Assembly: GCA_934667275.1 (NCBI GenBank)
Contig: CAKULK010000012.1
Coordinates: 1 to 64,000 of the forward strand
Reading direction: 5' to 3'
Origin: an uncultured Bacteroidales bacterium
GTDB lineage: Bacteria; Bacteroidota; Bacteroidia; Bacteroidales; Paludibacteraceae
Length of the DNA: 64,000 bases
Both the position numbers and the translations under genes were made by a program. A model generated the notes under the pieces. It searched no databases. It was not told the origin of the DNA and saw only the letters and a list, made by a program, of their open reading frames with translations. Of the stretch, positions 42,468 through 50,459 are shown one piece after another; position 1 is the first letter of the stretch; each line of letters opens with the position of its first letter.

Positions 42468-43916
42468 ATGGAGGATAGCAATAAGGTGTTGTACACGATT
42501 CTGACGGAGCGGTTGGAGTTGCTCCGGCAGTTGGACAAGGAGGGCGATTCGGATCATCGTCGCCATGTGGCGCGCGAGACGAGTACGTTGCATGCGCCGT
42601 TGGCGCACCGGTTGGGCTTGTATGCTATCAAAACCGAGATGGAAGACCTCGCGCTGAAGTTCACCGATTACGACACCTATAAATATATAGCGCACGCGCT
42701 GAACGAGAAGAAAGCCCAGCGCGATGCCTATATTGCCGCGTTTATCGCGCCACTGGAGAAGAAACTGGCGGACGAGGGCTTTACGTGCACCATCAAGGGC
42801 CGCCCGAAATCCATTCACAGCATCTACCACAAGATGCAGGTGCAACACTGCGATGTGGATAGGATTTACGACCTGTTCGCCATCCGCATCATTCTGGACT
42901 CGCCGCTGGAGCGAGAGAAACAGGACTGTTGGCAGGTGTATTCGCTCATCACGGACATGTACAAACCCAACCCGAAGCGGCTCCGCGACTGGCTGAGCGT
43001 GCCCAAGGAGAACGGCTACGAGAGCCTGCATACGACGGTGCTCGGACCCGAAGACAAGTGGGTGGAGGTGCAGATTCGCACGCGTCGCATGGACGAAGTG
43101 GCGGAGAAAGGTGTGGCAGCGCATTGGGCATACAAAGGTGTGGACGGACACAGACTGAACACCGACAGGCAGAGTGTGTATGTGTTCACGCCGACGGGCG
43201 ACCTGAAACGGTTGCCTGTGGGGGCGACGGTGCTGGATTTTGCGTTCTCGGTGCATAGCGAGGTAGGATGCCATTGCGTGGGCGGGCGTATTCGCAACCA
43301 GAATGTGAGCATCCGGCAGAAATTGCAGAATGGCGACCAAGTGGAAATAATGACCTCGCCCAACCAGCGTCCGAGTGCGGATTGGCTGAATGTGGTGGTC
43401 TCGACGCGGGCTAAGAACAAGATTCGCCAGTCGTTGAAAGAGGTGGAGTATCGCAATGCCGCCGAGGGGCGTGAGATGTTGGAGCGGCGGTTCAAGAACT
43501 GGAAACTGGAGTACGACGAGGCAAATGTGTCGCGCATGGCAGCGAAATTGGGATACAAGGCGGTGAGCGACCTGTACCAGTCCATCGCGCTTGGCAAGGA
43601 GGATATCTTGCGCATCAAGGACATCTACCAGAACCTCGATGCTCCGCACGAGGTTATACATACTGTTTCAGCCTACCAACCTGCTCCACAGGAGGCATTG
43701 GCATTGGAGGTGGACATCAATGTGAAGAACGTGGATTATAACCTTGCCAAATGTTGCAATCCTCAGCCGTCTGACCCGATTTTCGGTTTTATCAGTATTA
43801 CCAAGGGCATTCGTATCCATCGGTGCGACTGCCCCAATGCCGAACACATGCGCGAGCGGTATCCGTATCGTGTGATTCCGGCGCGGTGGGCAAAAAAGAA
43901 GAGTGATGGACAATAG
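42468..43916 (+). CDS. rel: RelA/SpoT-family (p)ppGpp synthetase lacking the HD domain
   Basis: A 482-residue Rel protein, well short of the usual 730-750. It begins MEDSNKVLYTILTERLELL and enters the family at about residue 38 (TLHAPLAHRLGLYAIKTEME), so the N-terminal HD hydrolase domain is absent. The synthetase has GRPKSIHSIYHKM, RIYDLFAIRII, YESLHTTVLG and EVQIRTRRMDEVAEKG. The TGS domain starts near residue 240 (VYVFTPTGDLKRLPVGATV). The end has the zinc-finger-like KCCNPQPSDPIFGFI and IHRCDCPNA; the ACT domain is absent. It should make but not degrade the alarmone. A -7 box at 42439-42446 lacks a clear -33 partner. It overlaps recR by 11 bp. Confidence 0.9.
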   Translation: MEDSNKVLYTILTERLELLRQLDKEGDSDHRRHVARETSTLHAPLAHRLGLYAIKTEMEDLALKFTDYDTYKYIAHALNEKKAQRDAYIAAFIAPLEKKLADEGFTCTIKGRPKSIHSIYHKMQVQHCDVDRIYDLFAIRIILDSPLEREKQDCWQVYSLITDMYKPNPKRLRDWLSVPKENGYESLHTTVLGPEDKWVEVQIRTRRMDEVAEKGVAAHWAYKGVDGHRLNTDRQSVYVFTPTGDLKRLPVGATVLDFAFSVHSEVGCHCVGGRIRNQNVSIRQKLQNGDQVEIMTSPNQRPSADWLNVVVSTRAKNKIRQSLKEVEYRNAAEGREMLERRFKNWKLEYDEANVSRMAAKLGYKAVSDLYQSIALGKEDILRIKDIYQNLDAPHEVIHTVSAYQPAPQEALALEVDINVKNVDYNLAKCCNPQPSDPIFGFISITKGIRIHRCDCPNAEHMRERYPYRVIPARWAKKKSDGQ

Positions 43917-44532
43917 CAATTACCCGTCGATATTGCTCGGCAACGCGGTGGAACAGTTTGCGTCACTGCCCGGAGTGGGACGCAAAACGGCGTTGCGACT
44001 GGTGTTGCACCTCTTGCGGCAGCCGGACAAGGAGGTGGAGACATTTGCGGGTGCGCTGACCACCCTCAAGCACGATGTGCATTATTGTCGCATCTGCCAC
44101 ACTATTTCCGATCAGGAGCTGTGCCCGATTTGCCAATCGCACTCGCGCGACCGGCAGACGATTTGCGTGGTGGAGAATGTGCAGGACGTGATGTCGATTG
44201 AGAACACGGGGCAATACCGCGGTCTGTACCATGTGTTGGGCGGTGTCATTTCGCCTATGGACGGGGTGGGGCCATCGGATTTGGAGATAGACAGCCTTGT
44301 GGCGCGCATTGCTCCCGAGGAGGTGAAAGAGGTGATTTTGGCATTGCCGACCACTATGGAAGGCGACACAACCAATTTCTACATTTACCGCCGGTTGCAG
44401 AACAGCGTGCTGGATAATGGATTGCGAATCAGTCAGATAGCGCGTGGCGTGGCGGTCGGAAACGAGTTGGAATATACCGATGAAATCACGTTGGGGCGTT
44501 CGATTATCAACCGGATTGACTTCAAGGCGTGA
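43906..44532 (+). CDS. recR: Recombination protein RecR
   Basis: A 208-residue RecR, which loads RecA at gaps with RecF and RecO. It shows the helix-hairpin-helix FASLPGVGRKTALRLVLHLL, the Cys4 zinc finger CRICHTISDQELCPIC, and the Toprim domain ICVVENVQDVMSIENTG. ATG 43906 overlaps the end of the Rel gene by 11 bp, so the two are cotranscribed. A GTG start at 43903 is less likely. Confidence 0.97.
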   Translation: MDNSNYPSILLGNAVEQFASLPGVGRKTALRLVLHLLRQPDKEVETFAGALTTLKHDVHYCRICHTISDQELCPICQSHSRDRQTICVVENVQDVMSIENTGQYRGLYHVLGGVISPMDGVGPSDLEIDSLVARIAPEEVKEVILALPTTMEGDTTNFYIYRRLQNSVLDNGLRISQIARGVAVGNELEYTDEITLGRSIINRIDFKA

Positions 44533-44550
44533 GAATTAAATATAAGGAGT

Positions 44551-45015
44551 ATGGAGAAAAAGATTATTCGTTCGCTGAATTGGTACTACTATGGGGTGAT
44601 GGTTTTTGCTCTGTTGGCGGGTACGTTGGCGTATTTTTTGGTGATGAAAGGTTATGTGAGTCTCATTGACAGGATGTCTGTGTTGGGCAAGACGCTGCAA
44701 TATGTGGTGATTGTTGATGCATTGTGCACGATTCCGTTGGGACTTTATTGGTTCAAACGCCGCTGCAGAGTGTTGAGCCAAATGCCTGATGGAGATGAGA
44801 AACTGAATGGCTATAAGCGAATTGCTGCAGTACGTATCTTATTGGTTAGCAATGCGATGGTGTTGGGTATTGTGGCGTTTTACTTGATGGGATGCTACCA
44901 GTCCATGTTGTGGGTGACGGCGATTGCTGCCATTGGTTGGTATTTTACCAAGCCCACCCAGCGCAAGATGGAGTTGGAGTTGCAGCCGCAAGACAAAGAC
45001 CAGGAAAATTACTGA
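44551..45015 (+). CDS. Four-TM membrane protein, unknown
   Basis: A 154-residue protein with four hydrophobic segments in two pairs (YYGVMVFALLAGTLAYFLV, then TLQYVVIVDALCTIPLGLYWF, then ILLVSNAMVLGIVAFYLM, then LWVTAIAAIGWYF) and a charged C-terminal end (MELELQPQDKDQENY). It follows recR by 18 bp, as similar genes do in other Bacteroidales. No function can be assigned. Confidence 0.7.
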   Translation: MEKKIIRSLNWYYYGVMVFALLAGTLAYFLVMKGYVSLIDRMSVLGKTLQYVVIVDALCTIPLGLYWFKRRCRVLSQMPDGDEKLNGYKRIAAVRILLVSNAMVLGIVAFYLMGCYQSMLWVTAIAAIGWYFTKPTQRKMELELQPQDKDQENY

Positions 45016-45071
45016 ATTACCTGCCATTCTGCACAAATTCGTAAATTGTAAATTGTCAAATCGTAAATTCC

Positions 45072-45488
45072 ATGACTATAGCAGTTGATTTCGATGGAAC
45101 TATCGTCACTCACGAATATCCGAATATCGGCAAGCCCATCCCGTTTGCCATTGAGACGTTGAAGAAATTGCAGCAGGAGGACCATCATCAGATTATCCTT
45201 TGGAGTTGTCGCGAAGGCGATTTGTTGAAGGAGGCGGTGGATTATTGTGCTGCAAAAGGGCTGGAATTCTATGCGGTTAATTCAAATTTTCCGGAGGAAA
45301 CGGCAGAGATTGTTCGTGCACGAAAATTGGAGGCGGACCTTTTTATCGACGACCGCAATTTGGGCGGATTGCCAGATTGGGGGGTGATTTATCAGATGAT
45401 TCATAGTGGAAATGCCTTGAAACAGGCACCTGTGGGGAATATGCCGGAACCTCAGCGCAAAGGCGGTCTCTTTGGTTTTTTCAAGTAG
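45072..45488 (+). CDS. BT0820-type HAD hydrolase
   Basis: A 138-residue HAD-superfamily protein. Motif I is AVDFDGTIVTHEYP with the nucleophile Asp; LWSCREGDLLKEAVDY contains motif II-like residues; LFIDDRNLGGLPDWG gives the acidic motif IV. Small members like this are cap-less phosphatases of unclear substrate. A spacer with CGTAAAT repeats precedes it. Its stop codon TAG (45486-45488) is the start of an 11-bp array. Confidence 0.88.
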   Translation: MTIAVDFDGTIVTHEYPNIGKPIPFAIETLKKLQQEDHHQIILWSCREGDLLKEAVDYCAAKGLEFYAVNSNFPEETAEIVRARKLEADLFIDDRNLGGLPDWGVIYQMIHSGNALKQAPVGNMPEPQRKGGLFGFFK

Positions 45489-45530
45489 GTGATTTGTTAT
45501 AGGATGGTTATAGGATAGTTGGAGGATAGA
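45486..45530. repeat. 11-bp-period array between HAD and GNAT genes
   Basis: Units TAGGTGATTTG, TTATAGGATGG, TTATAGGATAG, TTGGAGGATAG. The first unit contains the stop codon of the HAD gene and the last ends 2 bp before the GNAT start codon, so the array forms the whole spacer. Confidence 0.9.
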
Positions 45531-45531
45531 G

Positions 45532-46032
45532 ATGGTGCGTTTGAGGAAATTAGAGCCTTCCGACCTCCCGTTTTTGTATCAATGGGAGAACGATTCGTCT
45601 GTTTGGGCGGATTCGGATACCCATAATCCGCTCTCGAGACAGGATTTACGTGAATATATAGCGTCCACTACCGGCGATATTTATAAAGACGGACAACTGC
45701 GCTTGATAATTGAAAATGAGGGAGTTACGATTGGATGTGTGGATTTGTTTGATGTGGATTCCCGCAATCGTAAAGCGGCTGTTGGTATCTATATTGCGCC
45801 TGAGATGCGTGGGCAAAGGTTGGGGCAGCAGGCGGTGGAGCAGGTGATGCACTATGCGTTTGATTATCTGCATTTTAGATTGCTGTATGCGGTGGTTGTT
45901 ACAACCAATTACGTGTGCAGTAGTATCTTTCGGGATTTGGGATTCATGCCGTCGGCAACGCTCCGTGGTTGGACATTGGAGGGGGATGCCGTGGTGTGGC
46001 AGATGACAAATCCAAGTATTACAATTGATTAG
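45532..46032 (+). CDS. GNAT-family N-acetyltransferase
   Basis: A 166-residue RimJ/RimL-like acetyltransferase. It starts MVRLRKLEPSDLPFLYQWE; the acetyl-CoA loop is MRGQRLGQQA and the C-terminal VVVTTNYVCSSIFRDLGF is typical. The natural acceptor (an N-terminus, spermidine or small amine) cannot be told from sequence. The start codon lies right after the 11-bp array, whose last GGAGGAT could act as the ribosome site. It is followed by the TonB receptor gene after 2 bp. Confidence 0.9.
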   Translation: MVRLRKLEPSDLPFLYQWENDSSVWADSDTHNPLSRQDLREYIASTTGDIYKDGQLRLIIENEGVTIGCVDLFDVDSRNRKAAVGIYIAPEMRGQRLGQQAVEQVMHYAFDYLHFRLLYAVVVTTNYVCSSIFRDLGFMPSATLRGWTLEGDAVVWQMTNPSITID

Positions 46033-46034
46033 TT

Positions 46035-48053
46035 ATGAACAAGTTATATAGTATTTCTCGTTCGTTTCGTTTCCGCCGTTTCTCGCGCAAAGCGTATGCG
46101 GCTTTTGCTTCAATGCACCGCCATGTGACCATCGGTCGCGTGGGGCGTAGCATTTGCGACTTGGAGATGCTCAAGTCGGGCAAGGCTGTGGCGCTGTGTG
46201 CGGCATTCATCTGCGGCGTATCGGCAAGTGCCGGGGAGACTCTCTCTCCCGACGAAACGGAAGTGGCAAACCGGATTGCCTTGGAGCAACTGGACGTAGT
46301 TGCCACAACGTCGCGCCTCGCCTCTTCGGCGGTGCGACAAGTCACTGTCTTTTCCCGCGACGACATTCGTCAGTTGCCCGTCAGCACGCTGGCGGAGGTG
46401 CTGCAGCGCTTGCCCGGGGTCGATGTGCGCCAGCGCGGTGCCACGGGCGTGCAAGCCGACATCGCCCTCAATGGCTGCACGGCTGACCAGACGCTCATTT
46501 TCCTCAACGGCGTCAATGTCACTGACCCGCAGACGGGGCACTACTCCATGGACCTGCCCGTCGAACCGCAGGACATCGAGCGCATCGAGGTGTACAACGC
46601 CACGCCGCAGGGCTTGGGCGCGTATGCCGGTGTCATCAACATCGTCACGCGGCAGGCGCGCGATACTGCCTGTGAGGTCGAAGCCTCACTCGCGGCAGGC
46701 GAATACGGGCTCTTCAATCCCCGCCTTGCCTACCGTGACGCCCGCGAAAACCTGCATTGGGAAACCAACGTAAGTTACAATCAGTCAACGGGTTTCGCCT
46801 CCAACACCGACTATCGTATCGCCAATGCTTTCGCCCATCTTACGACAGGCGGCTTCGAGGTGCAGGCTGGCGCGCAGTACAAGGACGCGGGTGCCAATGC
46901 TTTCTATGCCCTCTCCTATCCCGACCAGTTCGATGCCACCCGCATGGCGTTTGCCTCGGCGGCATACCACGGGAGGTTGGCAGAGCGGTGGACGATGGAT
47001 GCCTCGGCGCTCTATCGTGCTCATTATGACCGCTTTGAGTTGTTCCGCGAGGGCACCGATACGCCTGCTTGGTACACGGGGCACAACCGCCATTGGACGC
47101 ACACCGCCGATGCCGATGCCAAGGTCTCGTTTATGGAGACGTGGGGTACCACCTCCGTGGGGCTCACCCTGCGCGATGCCTACATCACCTCCAACACGCT
47201 CGGCGAGCATAACCGCCTGACTGTCAACTACTACCTCCAGCAGACCGCCCATTGGAGCAAGGTCTCCCTCTCGGCACTCGTTGGTGGAACCTACAACACG
47301 GCTTTCCGTGCCGACTGGTCCTACAGCCTCGACCTCTCCTATCGCCCAGTGCACGGGCTCTCGCTCTATCTCAATACGGCCCGCGCCCTGCGCCTGCCCA
47401 CCTTCACCGACCTCTACTACCATTCGGCAACCCAACTTGGCAACGACAGCCTGCGTGCCGAGCATGCCTACAAGGTCGAACTCGGGACGCAGTACCAAAA
47501 GCAGTGGACGAATATACGTCTCGACGCGAACCTCAAGGGCTATTACCGTTATGCCACCGATGTCATCGATTGGGTCAAACGACCCGATGAAACGCAGTGG
47601 TTGTCACGCAATTACGCCCACCTTCAGACATGGGGCTGCAATGCCACCATAGGCATCACGGCACGCCAACCGCTGGGGCATTTTCTCCGTCAGGCGCGCC
47701 TCAGTTATGCTTATTGCGGCACCACCAAACAGGAGACCGACTATCTCAGCAAGTACGCCCTCGACTATCTCCAACACCGCCTCTCGCTCACCATCGAGCA
47801 CACCATCTACCGCGGTTTGGGTGCGTCATGGCAACTCACTTACCAGCAGCGCAATGGCTCCTATGCCGACCGCGATGGGGTAGTGCAGACCTATCGGCCT
47901 GTATTTCTGTTGGATGGCAGCATTTTCTACGACGCACCCAAGTGGAAGGCGTCTTTGGAGTGCACCAACATGACCAACCAGACCTACTACGACTACGGAG
48001 GCATTCTCCAGCCCACCCATTGGCTCCGTGCGAAATTGGAAGTTCGGTTATAG
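46035..48053 (+). CDS. TonB-dependent receptor, BtuB-like, with long N-terminus
   Basis: A 672-residue outer-membrane receptor. The plug has VTVFSRDDIRQLPVSTLAEV and LPGVDVRQRGATGVQADIA, and the barrel ends in LRAKLEVRL. The plug layout suits BtuB-like transporters, but there is no cobalamin riboswitch because the gene directly follows a GNAT gene. Before the predicted signal (SGKAVALCAAFICGVSASA) lies a 45-residue basic stretch rich in Arg/Phe/Tyr (RSFRFRRFSRKAYAAFASMH), an extended signal peptide that occurs in related Bacteroidota receptors. The gene is noticeably GC-richer than its neighbours. A terminator follows at 48081-48114. Confidence 0.9.
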   Translation: MNKLYSISRSFRFRRFSRKAYAAFASMHRHVTIGRVGRSICDLEMLKSGKAVALCAAFICGVSASAGETLSPDETEVANRIALEQLDVVATTSRLASSAVRQVTVFSRDDIRQLPVSTLAEVLQRLPGVDVRQRGATGVQADIALNGCTADQTLIFLNGVNVTDPQTGHYSMDLPVEPQDIERIEVYNATPQGLGAYAGVINIVTRQARDTACEVEASLAAGEYGLFNPRLAYRDARENLHWETNVSYNQSTGFASNTDYRIANAFAHLTTGGFEVQAGAQYKDAGANAFYALSYPDQFDATRMAFASAAYHGRLAERWTMDASALYRAHYDRFELFREGTDTPAWYTGHNRHWTHTADADAKVSFMETWGTTSVGLTLRDAYITSNTLGEHNRLTVNYYLQQTAHWSKVSLSALVGGTYNTAFRADWSYSLDLSYRPVHGLSLYLNTARALRLPTFTDLYYHSATQLGNDSLRAEHAYKVELGTQYQKQWTNIRLDANLKGYYRYATDVIDWVKRPDETQWLSRNYAHLQTWGCNATIGITARQPLGHFLRQARLSYAYCGTTKQETDYLSKYALDYLQHRLSLTIEHTIYRGLGASWQLTYQQRNGSYADRDGVVQTYRPVFLLDGSIFYDAPKWKASLECTNMTNQTYYDYGGILQPTHWLRAKLEVRL

Positions 48054-48080
48054 TGAGATATTTCTATAAATTAACGTAAT

Positions 48081-48114
48081 GGGCTGTCTAATAGATTCTT
48101 AGACAGCCTTTTTT
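48081..48114 (+). terminator. Terminator after the TonB receptor gene
   Basis: GGCTGTCTAA pairs perfectly with TTAGACAGCC around TAGATTC and is followed by TTTTTT. Confidence 0.9.
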
Positions 48115-48180
48115 ATAAATTCTTCCGAAACCTTTGCTCACAAACTCCTCTTTCTCAAAGTGGTTTTTCATGGCACCAAT

Positions 48181-48211
48181 TTGCATATCTCGCAAATAAA
48201 TAGTAACTTTG
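48181..48211 (+). promoter_or_regulatory. Promoter of the CWC-protein gene
   Basis: TTG (48181-48183), 20 bp, TAACTTTG (48204-48211); the start codon is 27 bp downstream. Confidence 0.8.
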
Positions 48212-48237
48212 CCATCAGTTTGTTAAACAATAATTTT

Positions 48238-48426
48238 ATGCCTGTTTTGAAACATTGTCCTCGTTGTGGGGCGGAGTTTTCGTGCAATGCAGAAGATAAA
48301 TGGCATTGCCAGTGCGCTCAAGTCAAGTTAAATGCGGCTGCGTATGCGTTTTTGGCGTCCAATTACAATGACTGTTTGTGCAAAAAATGTCTGCAAGAAT
48401 TGGCACATCAGTATGCTGATTCTTAA
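48238..48426 (+). CDS. Cysteine-rich CWC family protein
   Basis: A 62-residue protein with CPRCGAEF, the central WHCQCAQ and a C-terminal DCLCKKCL, the spacing of the cysteine-rich CWC family, probably zinc-binding. ATG 48238 is set by the promoter just upstream, which excludes the longer open frame. It is its own transcription unit before superoxide dismutase. Function unknown. Confidence 0.85.
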   Translation: MPVLKHCPRCGAEFSCNAEDKWHCQCAQVKLNAAAYAFLASNYNDCLCKKCLQELAHQYADS

Positions 48427-48477
48427 ATAAATTAATGGATTAGGGCATATTGGCATATTTTTTGTGGCAATTTTATT

Positions 48478-48496
48478 ACGGTGCATGTGGCACCGT
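48478..48496 (+). promoter_or_regulatory. Inverted repeat before superoxide dismutase gene
   Basis: ACGGTGC and GCACCGT form a perfect 7-bp stem around ATGTG, 19-22 bp before the start codon and without a T-run. It could be an operator or a leader hairpin. Confidence 0.45.
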
Positions 48497-48517
48497 AGTT
48501 AAACCAAATGCCTTATG

Positions 48518-49117
48518 ATGAAGCACCAGTTTCAGTTACCCGAACTTGGGTACGAGTTCTCCGATTTGGTCCCTATGATGGGACCCGAAACGCTCTCCTG
48601 CCACTACGGCAAGCATTTTCGCGCCTATGTGGATAATCTCAACAATCTTGTCAATGGGTCTGAATTTGAGGGACTTACGCTCTTGGATATGGTGCGTAAA
48701 GCCCCCGATGGTCCTATCGCCAACAATGCAGGTCAAGTCCTTAACCATCAGTTGTTTTTCGAGCAGTTTCGCCCCACAGAAGAGGCCAAGGAACCCTCTG
48801 GAGAGTTGCTTTTTCTGATAGAGCAGTCTTTTGGATCGTTTGACACCATGCGCGAACAGTTGGACAAAGCGGCACTGACTCTCTTTGGCTCGGGATGGGC
48901 TTTCTTGGCGATGGACAATGATGCCCGTCTTCACATCTTGGCTTTGCCCAATGCTGACAATCCGTTGCGTTATGGTATGCGTCCGATTCTTGCTTTTGAT
49001 GTTTGGGAACACGCCTATTATCTTGATTATCAGAATAAAAGAGCCGATTATATTAAAAATCTGTGGCTTATTCTCAATTGGCATATCATCTCTGCTCGTC
49101 TCAATCAGGAGGAGTAG
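48518..49117 (+). CDS. sodB: Fe/Mn superoxide dismutase
   Basis: A 199-residue Fe/Mn-type dismutase (superoxide to oxygen and hydrogen peroxide, cytosol). Metal ligands are visible: His in SCHYGKHFRAYVDNLN, His in QVLNHQLFFEQF, and Asp plus His in FDVWEHAYYLDY. Gly/Ser in FGSGWAFLA are the usual second-shell residues. The choice between iron and manganese cannot be made by eye; Bacteroides enzymes accept both. ATG 48515 is an alternative start. A strong terminator follows. Confidence 0.95.
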   Translation: MKHQFQLPELGYEFSDLVPMMGPETLSCHYGKHFRAYVDNLNNLVNGSEFEGLTLLDMVRKAPDGPIANNAGQVLNHQLFFEQFRPTEEAKEPSGELLFLIEQSFGSFDTMREQLDKAALTLFGSGWAFLAMDNDARLHILALPNADNPLRYGMRPILAFDVWEHAYYLDYQNKRADYIKNLWLILNWHIISARLNQEE

Positions 49118-49135
49118 GTGTCGTTAATCTTCTCG

Positions 49136-49173
49136 AGCCGCTTCCTTTCACAGAGGGAAGCGGCTTGTTTTTC
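49136..49173 (+). terminator. Terminator after superoxide dismutase gene
   Basis: AGCCGCTTCC (49136) pairs perfectly with GGAAGCGGCT (49156), followed by TGTTTTTCTT. Confidence 0.9.
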
Positions 49174-49234
49174 TTAATTATGAATGACATTATTTATGTA
49201 TTTTGTACACTTGATTATGAAAATGCAGATGCAA

Positions 49235-49266
49235 TTTGCGTATGTTGGAAATAAATTGTATCTTTG
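49235..49266 (+). promoter_or_regulatory. Promoter of the glycosyltransferase gene
   Basis: TTTG (49235-49238), 20 bp, TATCTTTG (49259-49266). Confidence 0.8.
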
Positions 49267-49301
49267 TCACCTGCTTTGTATGAACCGAAATACGTGTATA
49301 C

Positions 49302-50453
49302 ATGAAGATTTTGATTTGCTCCAGCAATACCGGTGAGGGTCACAACTATTGTTCCAAGGCCATGCAAGCCGCTTTGGAGACTCGTGGTATAGATAGTGAT
49401 ATTATTGATACTCTGGCACTTGCGGGGTACAAGGTCTCTAATTTTGCCACGCGTGCATATCTTTTTGCTGCCAAAAGTAACCTGTTCAAGTGGGTATATA
49501 ATTTGGGTGGAAAAGTGGACAAGATATTGGATGGTGAAAAATCTCCAATCTATTTGTTCAATGCCACTTATTCCAAGCGATTATACGATTTGATAGTGTC
49601 TGAGCATTACGATGCGGTCATTTGTCCGCATCTCTATCCTTCCGAGACACTCACTTATCTTCGTCGCCACAATATCCTCAATATCCCGTCATTTTATATC
49701 GCCACCGACTATACGTGCATTCCTTTTGTTCCGGAAACGGAGTTGGATGGCTACATTATTCCTCACCGCGACCTGATTGAAGAGTATGTGGGCAAGCACG
49801 TGGATGGTGATAAACTCTATCCGTTGGGCATTCCTGTCATTGAGTCCAAGTTCACCAACCGTTTTCCTCGCGCACAGGCGCGCGCGCGAATAAATAAGGA
49901 GTTCTGTCTGGGGGGGACGCCCGATAACAGTCATTGGTTTTTGATGATGGGGGGCTCTATGGGACATGGCGATATGGAAGGTATCATTCGCGAATTGTTG
50001 GCGCGTTGTGCGCCGCACGATAGAGTCGTTTGCGTTTGTGGGCGCAATAAAGATGCTTTCCGAGGGCTGTCGAAACATTTCGCACGTGAAAAACGGGTAG
50101 TGCCGGTGGCGTTCACAAATGAAATTTCGTTGCTTATGGATGCTTCGAATGTCTTGCTCACCAAACCTGGGGGCATTACCAGTACCGAAGCCTGCATCAA
50201 GAGTATCCCTATCGTGCATACTGCGCCCATTCCCGGATTGGAAGACCATAATGTGGATTTCTTTGTATCGCATGGTATGTCGTGTACTGCGCCTTCTGTG
50301 GCGGAGCAAGCCGCTTTGGCAGTACGTTTGTGTGAGGACGAGACGATGCGAAATCGTATGCTTCAAGCACAGCGCGACAATACGAATCCTCATTCGGCAG
50401 ATGATGTCATTTCGTTGGTTATCAGTGCGATAGAACAACGCAATGAGCGGTAG
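49302..50453 (+). CDS. MGDG-synthase/UgtP-like glycolipid glycosyltransferase
   Basis: A 383-residue GT28-type enzyme. The N-terminal half has LICSSNTGEGHNYCSKAMQ, the hallmark GEGH of MGDG-synthase-like proteins, and the C-terminal half has LLTKPGGITSTEACIKSIP, which binds the UDP-sugar. It likely transfers glucose or galactose to diacylglycerol on the inner membrane. It is followed by the esterase and the PCMD gene with gaps of 6 and 9 bp, so it heads a three-gene operon under the promoter at 49235. Confidence 0.9.
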   Translation: MKILICSSNTGEGHNYCSKAMQAALETRGIDSDIIDTLALAGYKVSNFATRAYLFAAKSNLFKWVYNLGGKVDKILDGEKSPIYLFNATYSKRLYDLIVSEHYDAVICPHLYPSETLTYLRRHNILNIPSFYIATDYTCIPFVPETELDGYIIPHRDLIEEYVGKHVDGDKLYPLGIPVIESKFTNRFPRAQARARINKEFCLGGTPDNSHWFLMMGGSMGHGDMEGIIRELLARCAPHDRVVCVCGRNKDAFRGLSKHFAREKRVVPVAFTNEISLLMDASNVLLTKPGGITSTEACIKSIPIVHTAPIPGLEDHNVDFFVSHGMSCTAPSVAEQAALAVRLCEDETMRNRMLQAQRDNTNPHSADDVISLVISAIEQRNER

Positions 50454-50459
50454 TGGGCT

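Noticed and set aside
42351..43661. 436-codon open frame opposite the Rel gene
   Set aside because: A consequence of high GC at third positions in the Rel gene; translation is His/Arg-rich with no recognisable domain.
46035..48053. Cobalamin riboswitch for the BtuB-like receptor
   Set aside because: The gene begins 2 bp after a GNAT stop codon; there is no space for a riboswitch and no B12-box was seen upstream.
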